Source: Linepithema humile
Taxonomy: Eukaryota > Arthropoda > Insecta > Hymenoptera > Formicidae
NCBI RefSeq assembly: GCF_040581485.1
Contig: NC_090131.1
Coordinates: forward strand, 15,581,501 to 15,645,500
Direction: 5' to 3'
Length of the DNA: 64,000 bases
Shown here in pieces: positions 36,514 through 49,944 of the stretch. Made by a program: the position numbers and the translations under genes. The notes beneath the pieces were generated by a model. That model did not search any database and was not told the DNA's origin. It was given only the letters and a program-made list of their open reading frames with translations. The number at the start of each line of letters is the position of its first letter. The stretch's first letter is position 1.

Positions 36514-38779
36514 CACACATATACGCGTATGTAAATACACACAACACCAAAATACACAGGATGCACACAGCATACGTGTAGAAACGTAGCGGCGAGAAAC
36601 TTAACAAAAAGCTCTAGACCGTAGTCTAGTCTAGTCTAGCTTGTCGATCAATAGGTTAACGAAAAAAAAGCGTTCATGAGAAATAGTGCAATAACTAAAT
36701 ATCCGCAAGTTATACTCAGCACCCTTATACGGCACAAACGGCAGGACACATGTATATGCATACACCTATCGAGAACACGTATATACAGACACCATACACA
36801 TACATACAGAGACACGGATACATACAGACACGCGTGCTGCGGCTGCTGCCTCCATCCTTTGCCCGCGTCCTCAAGTCGCAGTTCTCAGATTTTACAACCC
36901 GACAACATACCGCGATAACGCGATTCATGCCATTTCGTGATTTTTTTCACCGTCGCATCGTTTGAGCTTTAGCAAGCGCCGACCGCCTTCCTGACTAATC
37001 TAACCCCCCTGGTCGAAAAACGCTACATTCTCGAGTTACAACAAAATTCAATGTGTGCCTTTTTTTTCCTCCCTCGCTCGTCCGATTCCCGTCACGTAGC
37101 GTGTTTTCCTGCCTCCTCTTAGTATCCCGTAACGGGCACTATGTCATTTCGACTCTTCTTCATCCGTGCGTCTCTTCCCTTGATGCTCTCTTATTTGTTT
37201 CCACGATTGATGTCCTGATGCCACTGCACCGACGGATCCTCCGCCCGGACAGACTTATCTCTCGCGGAGACTTACCAAACGATAGTCGACAATCATTGAA
37301 GAAACATACATTTAGAAACTTGTACGTGTTCTTTTCACCGAGGACTAGATATTAATTATCGTTACCGGCGTGTTTGCACAAGTCCCGTGCGGGCAATGGA
37401 CAGAGGAGGTGGCGTCGGTCCTGGGGGAAAGTAAGAGAGCAAGGCGTATTGATTGCTTGCGATGCTATCCTATCGTGTTCGCAATACTTTTGCCTCTCGC
37501 AAGTGTACCACAAAACGCGATTTTGATATCGATCGACACGTAGGCACCACGAATGCACACACGGAACATATCATCGAGCCAATCAGCCGATCCTACTCCC
37601 AATCAGGAACTGCAATGAGGGACGTGAAATGCAATTAAGCAATTCGGTGCTTCAAGTTACTCAAACTGTGCTCGCGGAAAAAAAAAAAACGGTTTTCCTC
37701 TTTTCGCGACAATAAAGCCGTGACGCTTAGAAACCAAACTCAGCCGACCAATCAATCTGACAAAATTTATCGCACACTGCACTTGTTTCGATCACTACGA
37801 ATCGCGCGAGTAGCAATGACAATCGCCTAAATAATTTACTTCGATGTAATCTGAACGTGATATCAAGAATAGTATTTATGGGCTGTGTACTTAAATTAAG
37901 ACGTCGCTTTAGTTTTCATTCACGATTACCGACTTTCGCACTTACGAATATGTATGAATGACAAATTATAAGAAACGAGGCAGCAAGTTATTAGAATTCT
38001 TTGCGCGTGACTATCGAGATATGGGCATATCACACACAGACGCGTAGTCTTTTTATCCGATAATCTCATCGATTTACGGAGACACAAAAGGAGTTAATTT
38101 CACATTCTTCCAAAGTACTGTCGTTTATCAATTAAATTTTAAACCGTAAATCGCAACTAAACGCGCGTATATTTTCTTTCTAAGCGAGAGGTGCATTTAA
38201 CTTAACTATTTATATTGAGATGCCCCTCGGGAGTCTAAACATAATTCTTAGCGGGACGAGGGCAGCAGTCGGGCCAAATTGGGATACTTACCGATGCAAA
38301 GCACCGTGGAAACAGCTTAGTGTTAGTGCAAGAATGTTTAAGAGAAAAAGCACACAGTGAAAGAAAACAAAAGTAGGAGCCGTAAGCGTAGATAATGAGC
38401 ATATAATATAAAGTAATGTATGTATATAATCATATATATTACAAAAAAGACTACAAAACAAGACACGCGCATCTATATATATAATACAGATATGTATATT
38501 ATATATACATATATGCATATATGTGTAAGAAGATAATATTAGCCAACAAATAGAAGCTATATCGAATATAAGCTTAACGAGGAGGAAATGGGAGCGAACG
38601 AATGCGGGTGCGCGACATCTGTAAATGCGCGCCCTGCGACATACTGTGTTAAATACCTTTAGTTGTAAGAAATAAGAAAAAAAAACACACATTGAAGCGT
38701 AACTCGTAAGAGAAAATAAATGTTGTGGCTAGCCTGCTGGACCCCCCGTGCCCCCAAATATAGATACGTGTAATGAAAC

Positions 38780-38782
<3 letters not shown>

Positions 38783-38825
<43 letters not shown>
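38783..38825. repeat. (GA)n microsatellite
   Basis: About 21 GA units on the sense strand in the putative Rox8 UTR, the second large GA tract in this block. Confidence 0.93.
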
Positions 38826-38830
<5 letters not shown>

Positions 38831-39957
38831 CGGAAGAAAGAGAGGGTGCATGTGTATGAAAGAAAGAGTGTCTGTGTGTGTGCATGTGTGAGAAAAGAGA
38901 TTGACAGGACGAGCGAGGAAGAGGAGGCAGACGAAGAATACGGATGTGTCGAATGACATGTAGCGAGGATCAAAGCGGATGAACGCGAATGAGAGTAAGA
39001 AAGAGAGAAAAAACGAGATCTAGTGCGTTTCAGCGGAAGAAAGCGTTGTTAGGAGGTAAAATCCAAAAAAAAAAAAAAAAAGTACGATAATTATGATCGC
39101 GTCCGATTCATACAGAGATTACGACGTTCCTTCATTTTTCTCGTAGCTTTTCGTACGATTTGACGAAGTATGCGTTGCGGGGCCCCGTAGATTAAAAAAA
39201 AAAAAAAAAGGCCCTTCTCCCTATCCCGGTGCGACACGCGGCATATCACTTACGACCGTACGCTAAGAAGTTAGGTGCCTTTATCCACTTCTTTATGTGT
39301 ATGCATTTCGGTAAAGAGAAGGACAACGAGAGTGAAGTGAGAGACAGCGAGAACGCGAACAATCGGGGATTTGAAAACAAAAAAAAAAGAAACACAAAAA
39401 AAGAAACACAAAAAAACATACACCGGTAAAACATATATACATATTGTGTATCACGCATGAAATGGCACGGCGGTACTCGAGGGAAGGGGCCGGTATGATA
39501 TCCATCCATCGTGCATCGTTCGGCACTGTGCTCATATTACGAAAACAGCCTCCGAAAATATAGGTGCGACGAAAGGCAAGCGGCAACAAAGCGTCATAAT
39601 AACGAAAGCGACGGGAGCGATCAAGCGCTCGCGACTTAAGTATACTTCCGCGATTAAACGTATGGCCCGCGGGGTCCCATGGCAGCCTCGTTGCATATTT
39701 AAGTTAAAGGGGCTGGGAACGGCTCGAAAGCAACACGCCGAGCGAAAGCTGTATAATGTACATGTAATTTGCAACGACGCGGCATACACGTGCGCGCAGC
39801 GGCGCACGCAAGCACACACATACAAATTACACATCCGACACGTAACGCATGCAGCGAGGAAGAGAGAACGAGAATCCTATACTATGCGCGCATAGAGACG
39901 GACGTGTGTACACAAGCATGGCGAAATGTGTACAGTTGCAGAAACAATTTTCACACG

Positions 39958-40031
39958 ATACACACACGTTATACACACACACACACACGTATACACATAC
40001 GCACGCGCACACACACACACGCACACACACG
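39958..40031. repeat. (CA)n compound microsatellite
   Basis: CA units interrupted by CGTATA and GCACGC. Overlapping frames on both strands here are repeat artefacts. Confidence 0.9.
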
Positions 40032-40284
40032 CTACCGCGAGACGCCCTGGGACGTGCGTAAGAAGAAAGAAACGTGTATGATATTATATATATACATAAT
40101 ATAGCATATAAAGTACACTATAAATAATGATGAATATAAATAAAAATATATATAAATACTATGGAAAAAGTAAACAAAGTATAAATATGAAGGAAGTATA
40201 TAAACGAAAATATAGGATAAAACACGCATAGGCTTAAGAATACAAGATATTATTATGATGATGTATGGTTGGTTTATAATGTAA

Positions 40285-40330
40285 AATATATTATAGAAAA
40301 TGTATATATATTGTGTGTGTATTGTTCTTT
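40285..40330 (+). terminator. Candidate distal poly(A) site of Rox8
   Basis: A variant signal AATATA (40285-40290) is followed within about 20 bases by the GT-rich stretch TTGTGTGTGTATTGTTC and a T run, the usual downstream element. The A-rich character of the upstream block stops here, and the following DNA is AT-rich and symmetrical, which supports a transcript end. Confidence 0.45.
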
Positions 40331-41340
40331 TTTTTTACTTTCCAATCTATCCCACTTTTCCTCGTAAAATTGCTCGTTGAAATATTGCGTAATAAGAATA
40401 AATATTATAATATTAAGAACCACTAAATTATCGCATTAAAGAAAACTAATAGGCAATTAGTAAGCAGAAATTAAGGTAAGTGTATATATCTATATATTTT
40501 TTACTGATAAATGATTTGCAATTCTAAAAATAAAAGATAAAACTCGCTAATTTTACGATTTTTTCTTTGTTTTTTGTTCATGACTTTTGCATGGCTATAA
40601 TAATTTTGTAGCAATAATCTTTTCCATTTGTTTATGTGATGAAAACAAAGAGTATTTAACTCTAAGTACAAACAGCGCGTAACAATTAAACGTTTGCATT
40701 CAGCGGTAATTAAACGTAAACATCGCTCGCATCGATAGTAGCCGCGAGATATAACGACTGTATACGCTTGTTCTGCCCGTTAAAAAAATAAGGGTTGCGC
40801 ACCGCAACGCGGGTAATTATACAAACGCGGTGAACACGAAAACGAAGAGAAGGAAATACGCGCACCACACGAAACATTAATCGAAAAAAACTGGAATTAC
40901 AGTGCGGAATCGCAATTTAATTCTAAAAATATTTATATTTATCTATCAATTTAAAATAATTCCTCCGGGATATATAAAAGACATTTTATCGACTTCCAAT
41001 TAACAAATGTTGAATGCTGAATCGACGGAAAAAAATATTTTAAAAAGTCTAATAGAGTGAGAGAGAAATATAAAAATTAAAAGGATGAAAACTATGGGAC
41101 ACAGTAAATTTTTTAACAATTTAAATACCGTGCATTACAACTTGTAATATTACATATTGTCCGACAAATATTATGTGTTTATCCAATATCCACGTTTTTC
41201 AGGATGTTATATTTCTGATGATGAGAGACCTATTGTCGTATGTTTATATGTTTATATTAGAGTCAAATACATTTTGGTGTTGAAACAAGTTTCAATCTCC
41301 ATACGATAATTAACTAAATAATATAACATGTGACGAAATT
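40331..41340. other. Intergenic, AT-rich, nothing seen
   Basis: Symmetrical AT-rich DNA without exons, repeats of note or RNA genes that I can support. Confidence 0.55.
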
Positions 41341-43250
41341 AAGTAAAATAAGCAAATGAGCTGATGATCTCCGGCAGCTGATTTCTGCTGGAGATCGCGA
41401 ATGCTATTGTGAATGCGCCCTTTGCGAGGCAGTCGCTGCACATTCGCGCACACCTGTGTACACGTCTCTGCGTAGACGGGGGATCGTGTGTTGCGTATAA
41501 CTGGTAGATATAGCCGCGCTTAATTGCAAGGCAGGGGTGCGATGCTCGGTTATTTTAGCCCAGGCTGACGGACGCGCGGACATGACAGCCGAGGAAGTCC
41601 GAGCTCCCTGTTCATCCCGCGTGTGCAGCAGCATCGCAGCAATGCTCAACCACTCATGTGTCGCATTACACTAATCATTTTCTTGGCTACGCTAATTTCG
41701 CTGTACCAGAAAACATCGCTTTCTTTTTCACAGAGAACTACTGGCTCTTTCTGGGAAACCAGACGTTTTATATCCGCACAACACACGGGATAACTTTGAA
41801 TTTGTTTGGAAAATTTGTAGTAGCGATAACATTGCGATATACAAAGGTAAATATTGCATATGTATAAATATGCGGGCAATCGCATTGTCCTATTAAGCAA
41901 TATTATCAAATATGATAATTACATTTGATCAATTCCAAAACCCCTTACCTTTTGCAGTCGTTCTGTTTGTATAACGTGATCAACATAATAATTATTTTCG
42001 AGTTCTCATATTCCATGTAAATTAATCTTCTGTTATTGATAGTTGCTGTTAATACAAAAAATTATTTTAATCTTTTTAAAGGAGATAAATTTACATAAGA
42101 AATAACATTAAAAATATCAATATCTAACTTGCAGTCATAATACAATCTCAGAAAATATGCAATATTTGTACAAAAAACAAAATTAATCCAACTCATTGTA
42201 ATAAAAACAATTAAAATCGCGATCTTCAATAAATTTACAGCGTGATGAATCTAATTTACACAAATCCTCCAGTTATCAACAAAGAATTCTCTTAGATAAT
42301 GAAAGAGGATATGAGATCGTGTCAAGCTTAGGACTAATGAACACAAAATTTGGGAACCTCTACCATATTGATATACGTTCACTATCACACGTACGCGTAC
42401 GCGATCTATCACGTATCTTCACGCGCCTGATATGTAGATACGCGCTCGGTTTCCAGTGTGCGGATCCACACACGCGCAGATCTCCGTTAATACATCGAAT
42501 ACCCAACGGCCGTACAAGAGAATAGCGTAGTATAAAGCATAAACTACAATTAGTGGTAATCCGCGTGACACGGGCATGGCACCCTTTGCGCATATTAGAG
42601 CATTAGCTGCCGACTCATACGAGCGAACCGTACATCATTTCGGGACGTGCCCACGTCTACCGACAAAATCGTTAAATTTACGAAGAAACACGACTGACCC
42701 GATATATAATGACTAAATATAACTCGTTCGGCATGCGACTGTGTCACCTGTACGCACGATCATAACACACTTATTATTACTGTTACAGAAAACCACAAAA
42801 TCTTTTTTTGCAGCACGTTATAAGATTGCGATATTTAATGACTTGTCGCGAGAAGAAAGATTAAATTTAACGTTAAATAAAACTTTTACATATTAGCGGA
42901 CACTCTGTTTTATCAGAATGATATTATTACACGAGAGTATTCGTGTTTGCGTTGCAGCTTCATGATTATTTACTGTTCCTAAGTTGCGAAAGCTAGTTGC
43001 ATCAATTACAGTGATAAACGATCTAAACTCATCTTACGGATGCGGTCGGTTAATGCGGTTCTCGCGATTATCGAGACGTTGACGGTGCATCTTATGGATA
43101 AGGGCTCTGAATCCTGCCACTTATCTGTACAGTCAGGGTACGAGAATGGGAGCACCGCAATTTTATGGTTTTGCGGAAATAGATATGGACTACAGTCAAG
43201 AGCCAAGCGAGGCAACGCGCGATCGTAAAAAAAAAAAAAAAAAGATATTG
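41341..43250. other. Intergenic, partly CpG-rich
   Basis: Two CpG-richer patches (41341-41650 and 42360-42680) flank AT-rich DNA. A CGTACGCGTACG palindrome is near 42390. Frames up to 87 codons exist on both strands but match nothing I know. An A17 run ends the stretch near 43228. Confidence 0.45.
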
Positions 43251-44300
43251 GACTATTCTGAAAAGGTGCATCGTTTGCAGAGTTTGTTTTAAGAGGATAA
43301 AAGGCTCTTGAAATTTTAGTTCTTTTTCTTTATAATTTGCGACGTAAAGTGGATTATTTAGAATATTATTTAAAAGTTACGATGATTCCCTTATCGTAAC
43401 CCGTATTAGACCGTTATAGATAACCAAAGTCGATTCACACGTTAAACGAATTGCGTTTACATGCAGTATTTACATACAGTTGTTTTATGTACCTCTAAAC
43501 GTTAAAGTTTCCATAGCATAAAATCGTATAGGTAAGGCAAAATTTTTATGATCCGTAACTTTTATAGCAAAAAAAAATTAATCAATGCAGATATATCATC
43601 AGTAAACTCAAGAGAATCACTCATTCCTTTTTTTATCGTTCTAAATTATTTCCACTTTTTATGCAACCCCACGCATTTTCTCCCATAAAATCTTTTACGC
43701 GAAAGTAATGTTCGGAAAGTTCAGAGCAATCGTCATCCTATTTTTTTGCATAAAAAATATGCCGAGAAAAGTTTGAAATAATCGGGTCTCTCTCGGCTGA
43801 ATTTCGACCAGCCGGGATAAAGTTTGATTTTTCAAAATGTATTTAGAAACTGCGTGTCCCGTTCACGCTAGATAACCTGTTCTATATCAACAGTCCAGTT
43901 ACTTTGTAGTAATTTGCCTAACAGATAGCTACGGCGTAACTTTTACTAGCGAATACAAATCAAGCGACCCGCATGAGTACTCATAGTTGGAAATTTATGC
44001 TTGGATGACTGGGCACACTAGTTTGCGACGATATGTGCTCTCTTCTTAATGCCCTTGGAATATCTTTTCGAATTTTCGAAACAAATTCTGCTTTGTACTT
44101 GAACGTTTATATAAAAAATATATCGACACATAAAAGATTCATTTTTATTATTCTTTTCAAAATAACGTGTTTATAACGGCAGAATAAATGTACTGTTAAT
44201 AACTCTTGCGTTTGATTGCATCACAATATATTGAGAAAAAAGAAATTAATTTGTCAGGCAAACATTAATTTTGTAAAATATTAAATAAGTTCTGTCAAAA

Positions 44301-44336
<36 letters not shown>

Positions 44337-46600
44337 TAATGTTTACTTTTTTGTGAAGAACGGCAATTTTATTTGTATATACATATTTTTGCAATAAAAA
44401 TAAAAATTTGTTAACGACTTAATTTAATTTTTTTTTTAATTAAAAATGTCCTAATTTAAGCGTGCATCACGAATACATGTGCCAGCGATCGGATTTTCAT
44501 GAGTTTCCAACATTTTGCAGCAGTTTTTAACTCAGGCAATTATGTGCTACTTCATACAAAATCTGTAAACAACGCTATGATTAATGTAATACCCGCGCGA
44601 AGCAAGATGAATAAAGCGCTTTCATGATGTTTTATCGATGAATACATGTATAAAACATTTATTTCCAGAATACTCATTTATTAACTGCATAACTGCACGA
44701 TACTATAATCGTCATAATGTTTATCTTAACCAGTGATAATCATCACCATCATCACGGTTTATCTCACTGACAGTAGAAATAAACAGCAGCACCCCGTGGC
44801 ACCATACGTGCCAATTAAGTCTAATAGATGCCTAACCGGAACAAAGGAAATGCGGTGTGAAATTCCAATTCCTTCATTTCAATCAACAGAAAAGTTTAGA
44901 GCAACAGCCTCGGAATGGAGCAAATGTGGTTCGCTGAATTGGCCTCATCGGTCACCAGAGAAGCGTAGAACAGCGTAGTTCCCTCTGCCATTCTCATTTG
45001 CGGTTGTCGGTCCACTGCCATTCCACCGCCCCTCGCAACCGCTTTCGTCCTTTACACCTTCGTATATTTCGTTCTAGCAACATCACGTTACGTTGTAAGT
45101 CTCTTCCGAACGGCCATAAGATGCATAGTGATTGATTGTTTGGTGCTTCGGTATATACCAAAACTATTGAAAACGGTTGCGACGGGCGTCGGAATTCAAC
45201 AATTCCGATTCTCACGCAATGTCCTGATTAGATTATGTTATCGCTGCTAGTTGATATAATTATATAAAAAATTTCAAGTATAGAACCTTCGCACTGGATT
45301 CCAAATAAATTAATATTACCAAATAAATAAAAAACGTAAATGTCATTTTAAAATAAATTATTTTTTTAAAATAGTCTTGCGCTGTTATTTTTTTTTTTTT
45401 TTTCATGATTTTACTCTATGTATATTCCTCAAGGATTGAAAAAAGAATGTACCTAGTTAATATTAATATAATAAAAGGATGTGCATTATTAATAATTTCT
45501 TTCAAATATTTTTTCATCATAGCTAAATAAAGAATATGTGCTATTTAATCTCTATATCTCAAATTATATCTCAAGAGAAATATTTATATTGCAAATTATA
45601 TTTCAAACAAAAATTTATATATATTCTGTTATTCCACATTCATTGTAATGTCAAATCTGTGAGTCGAAATATCTCTAATATATCTCGTTTAAACATACAA
45701 AAATATCGCATTTTTTAAATTTCTTTTTTATATTAACTATTAAAATGACAAATACACATTATGATGAAACGAATATTTCTTTCGCTAACGCTATGCACAC
45801 GTAAAAAAGCGATGAACTGCATAATGTGTTGTGTGCACAGCCTTTCAAACTTGAAAATCCAGTCAAGGGTCAATGTGTGCCAATTACGAGAAGCTACCTA
45901 AATCTCCCTTGAGGGCTTTTCCAGCTCCAAAGGTGGAATGTAAGTACCATCATTAGTAAAGTGGACAAGAGAGTGTCAGGTAGTAATTCGTATAATTACG
46001 CTATTAGTATTCATATGAGAATATGCAAAAAATCTAAATATTCGTAAATTTGATTAATAAAATCTATAATTTTAAATTTATATTTACATCTATCATATAG
46101 CTTCTTTTCGTACTTTAATCTACATTTTCAAAAAAGAGTTACACGTCCATAAAATTAATTCATAATAAATAAATAAATAAATTAGGTGTTACGCCTAAAA
46201 ATTTGTAAATAAAAAAAAGTATTTTTTTATGCTTTATTATAATGCAAAGTAAAAATAAATCTATTTTATTTTTCAATAATTTATTTATACTTATTTAAAG
46301 TTTAATAAAGTTAAAATTTTATACTTATTAAATCCTATTATTTAATATTCGTATATAAGTGCATGCATGCGCATACACATATTCTTAATAAGCATTAAAA
46401 AAAAAAATAATAACAGACTAGGCGTGGTAACAAACTGTAAGGCAAGAAATAACTGGTGACCGATCATAGCCGAATTCTGACGAACGTAGTCGAATATAAC
46501 TAGCATCAGTTGTACAATGTGATGTCATAGTATGCTTATTAACTAACGTTTTTCAATACTCATACGTTTCAAATAAAATGAGAGTAATATTTTACATAAC
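43251..46600. other. Intergenic, AT-rich, no gene seen
   Basis: AT-rich spacer with a 31-base T run at 44304-44334 and a 17-base T run near 45388. A GC-balanced patch (44780-45220) and another at 45840-45960 might be decayed element sequence, but no family is recognisable. Confidence 0.5.
44304..44334. repeat. T31 homopolymer
   Basis: Thirty-one T residues. Read on the minus strand this is a long A tail, as left by a retroposed RNA, but no recognisable body or target duplication was found on either side. Confidence 0.85.
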
Positions 46601-46654
46601 AATAGAAGTCTCAGTGTTATATAGAGTTTAAAATAATTAATATCAAGTGGTACA

Positions 46655-46780
46655 CACACTCGTTAGGGAATCAAACTTAACCCTAACCTAACTATTAAAA
46701 AGGTTATGTTGTGAATATAACTTCTCTATAAATTTGTGGATTATTGCTTGAATTTAGTGATAAAAAGAAAAATTTTTAAA
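46655..46780 (+). promoter_or_regulatory. Prp3 5' flank with inverted CCCTAAC motifs
   Basis: GTTAGGG (46662-46668) faces CCCTAACCTAAC (46681-46692) as an inverted pair, followed by AGGTTATG near 46701. The Prp3 start codon is about 90 bases downstream. The motifs resemble the insect telomere pentamer TTAGG, and similar strings occur at other hymenopteran promoters as far as I recall. A promoter role is inferred from position alone. Confidence 0.35.
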
Positions 46781-49082
46781 ATGTCGTATCTAACACGAAA
46801 GGAAATAGATGAAATGAAACCACAAATTGAAAAAGCAGTTCATAAATTTCTTGGCTTCAGTGAACCAGCAATTGTTACTACTGCTGTCAATTGTATCACT
46901 TCTGGCTATGACAAACGTAAAACAGCAGGTAAGTAGCAGAAAGTACATAAATATGTAATATGTACATATTAATTTAAGTACAATTAATTTTCTCTATGGT
47001 TTTTTATTAGCATCTAATGCAGACAATACATAGATTGCTAGCCTGCTTGCTACTTTTCTAATTAAATTTGCTATTGTTTAAATTATAGATAAATTATCGG
47101 CTTTACTGGAAGATAAAAAGGCTTCTAAGTTGACAGAGAAAATTTTTACAATATATGATGATACTAAAGCGACTCAAAAAAGCAAAAAACGATCTCATCC
47201 TGAAGATAAAGATAAAGATAAAGATGCAAAAAAATCCAGATTTAAAGATGATGAAACAAAAAATGAGAAGCCTATAGACACTCAACTTTCTGCAGACAAG
47301 GTATTAAAACTTTATTTCATATTAAACATGATTATTTAAATATTAATACAAAAATTGTTATTTTGTTGTCTTCATATATCTTTAGATCAGGCAAATGATG
47401 GCAAATGCGCAAAAAGAAATAGAAGAAAGAAAAAGAGCTTTGAAGGCAATAAAACAAGAAGATGCTTCTGCAAAGCCAATATTTAAAGGACGAGATGCCC
47501 TTCCAACAGTAGGAAGCATGTACAATCAGGGCCTATTAAGTAAAACAGATTCAGACAAAGCACGAAAAATAGCTGCGTTGCAAGCGCAGATCAAAAATAA
47601 ATTAAACTCAGGACTACTTGGTAATGTTAATGTACCAGACAAACCAACTCCCTTAATCTTGGATGAATCTGGCAGAACAGTAGACATAACAGGTAAAGAA
47701 GTGCAATTGACTCAAGTAGTGCCTACATTAAAAGCTAACATACGTGCAAAGAAAAGGGAAGAATTCCGAGCGCAACTGCAAGAATCAAAGGGTCCAGAAG
47801 AAATACAGGATACTCATTTCTTTGATAACAGAATAGGTGTAAAACCAGCAATGCGCGGTAAACGTGCATTGAAATTTCACGAACCTGGCAAATTTCAACA
47901 ATTGGCAGAAAGAATACGTATGAAGACGCAATTAGAGAAATTACAAAATGAGATTAGTCAAATTGCTAGAAAAACTGGAATTAGTTCCGCAACCAAATTA
48001 GCTCTCATCGCACCTAAAACTGAAGCTCTTTCTGAAGATGTGCCTAATATAGAATGGTGGGATTCTGTCATATTAACTGCCGGATATCCTAATGAAAATG
48101 AGCCCACGACAATCAAGAGTTCTACTATCACAAATTTAGTGGAACATCCAACACAAATGCGACCTCCAAGTATGTATTATGTTTATTTTTACTTTCATGT
48201 TGTTTAATTATATAATTCATGGTTTTTGGTGACTTTATTGCAGCGGATCCTTTGAAACCAATATACATGCCTGTATTTCTTACGAAGAAGGAGCGTAAGA
48301 AATTAAGAAGACAAAATAGACGAGAAACATGGAAGGAAGAACAGGAAAAAATTCGATTAGGTTTAGAACCACCACCGGAACCGAAGCTGCGGATCTCGAA
48401 TCTTATGCGAGTTTTGGGAACTGAAGCTGTGCAGGATCCTACTAAAATTGAAGCTCATGTGCGACAACAAATGGCTAAAAGACTAAAAGCTCATGAAGAT
48501 GCAAATGCAGCACGGAGACTCACTGCTGATCAACGTCGCGAAAAGAAAGCGAGAAAACTTAAGGAAGATACTAGTCTTGGTGTAAACGTCTCTGTTTACA
48601 GGTAAAAAAATTTGTTATATAATTTTGTTTTATATTATAGATATATAGATATATAGATATAATATAGAAAATATTCTTACAGAATACGTGATCTTGTCAA
48701 CAATGCTTCAAAAAAATTCAAAGTGGAGACTAACGCGAAACAACTTTATCTTACTGGTTGCGTGATGCTGTTCCGAGATTGCAATGTTGTTGTAGTGGAA
48801 GGTGGGACAAAGCAGCAAGCTAAATACAAACGATTGATGATGCATCGCATCAAGTGGGAAGAAGATATAGTGAAGGATAACGATGGGAATGATGTACCGA
48901 ACAGATGTGTTCTCGTTTGGGAGGGAACAAGTAAACAGCGGCACTTCGGCGAGATTAAGTTTAAAGTATGTCCGATCGAAAAGATGGCACGTGAACATTT
49001 CAAAAAGCATCAAGTGGAACATTATTGGGATTTAGCCTACAGTGGCGCAGTACTCGATAACACAGACGATGTACACTCCTAA
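46781..49082 (+). CDS. Prp3: U4/U6 small nuclear ribonucleoprotein Prp3
   Basis: Five exons, 46781-46928, 47089-47300, 47386-48169, 48244-48601 and 48683-49082, splice in phase to 633 residues (human PRPF3 has 683). Residues 1-50 are the start of the PWI-like RNA-binding domain (EIDEMKPQIEKAV, LGFSEPAIV). Residues about 75-100 are Lys/Asp-rich. The PRP3 domain spans about 170-440 with KPTPLILDESGRTVD near 206 and IEWWDS near 342. The C-terminal ferredoxin-like domain (DUF1115 type) spans about 500-625. Prp3 grips U4/U6 duplex RNA in the tri-snRNP in the nucleus. Pro447-Thr448 match the human residues altered in retinitis pigmentosa (P493, T494) and are intact. The start is the first ATG in frame; no upstream ATG extends it. 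Confidence 0.97.
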
Positions 49083-49209
49083 AAACACAATCTTGTAAAT
49101 TAAACGCATAATATACATCTAATGCAACAAATAATAAATAATTTCTTGACAACTTCATAAAATTATTAAGAGGAAAGCTAAACAATGTAATTGTGACAAA
49201 TGGAACATA

Positions 49210-49215
49210 AATAAA
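49210..49215 (+). terminator. Prp3 poly(A) signal
   Basis: AATAAA 128 bases after the Prp3 stop is followed by GTGTTCATTG. An alternative AATAAA lies near 49131. Confidence 0.6.
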
Positions 49216-49229
49216 CGTGTTCATTGCTT

Positions 49230-49940
49230 CCAAAAAAATGGTTTGATTATTTGCAACAATTATATGATCCTATATCCTATATCCAAATCTTAATAAAGTA
49301 AAACCAAATGATATTTTAGATGTGTAATTATAGATGTATGTTACATTTCATCGTCGAATTGTGCCAAATTAATTCTCCGCTTTCAATATTGTAATGCCCA
49401 ATAAATATAAGCATAAAAAAAGAAATCTATTCGATAAAGATTGTTTTTTTGCTTCGTCCCACGCGCAGCATATTCTCGCGATTTATTACTGATAATTATT
49501 CTGTTGATCCACACAGAGAAAATAGTAAATAGAGGGATGTGCACGACTGTCCGAATGAATCACAGATGGTATCATCTCAAGGAATCTCAATCCGCAAACG
49601 ACATTGCAGTCAAGCCCGCGCGTGTCACTTAACATAGCGCTACAGCGCTGTGATGCCTACTGTTATGACATTATGCAAAAGAACACACGGTTCAAGCATA
49701 CCATGCTGCACGCACGAAGGTGCGAACGGAGTGTCGGGCCTTGAAACCACCTTCAACCGCGATTCCCAATAACGTAGCCAAGGAAAGGCGAACCTTGGTC
49801 CCGTTCATAATACCAATCCGACGGCCGCGGCTGCCGCGTACGTGTTATACTTCAATGCATGGTGCACCATTGATATCGCGTGTTGCTGCGATCCTGGGTA
49901 GAAACCCCACTCCGAAATAGACCGGACAAGATAGACCCGA
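49230..49940. other. Spacer between Prp3 and the peroxidase gene
   Basis: About 700 bases. The first part is AT-rich. From about 49440 it is CpG-richer with two short frames (49441-49632, 49720-49920) that are probably upstream regulatory DNA, not genes. An AGCGCTACAGCGCT near-palindrome is near 49636-49649. Confidence 0.5.
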
Positions 49941-49944
49941 GTTT

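Larger units (their letters stand above)
30519..40310 (+). other. Putative ~9.8-kb Rox8 3' UTR
   Basis: From the TGA to about 40310 the + strand is strikingly A- and purine-rich: GAGA tracts, A runs of 12-22 bases and few T runs. Outside this block the spacers are more symmetrical. No coding exon or splice pattern is seen, and the large minus-strand frames are shadows of GA and CCA repeats. Candidate poly(A) signals AATAAA occur at 32364, 34627, 35683, 37711, 38715 and 40139, those at 35683 and 38715 with GT-rich sequence downstream, which fits alternative polyadenylation. Four Pumilio-type TGTANATA motifs lie at 35276, 36530, 38421 and 40301. Long 3' UTRs are known for neuronal RNA-binding-protein genes in insects. 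That this whole block is one UTR is inference; an unlinked lncRNA is the alternative. Confidence 0.5.
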
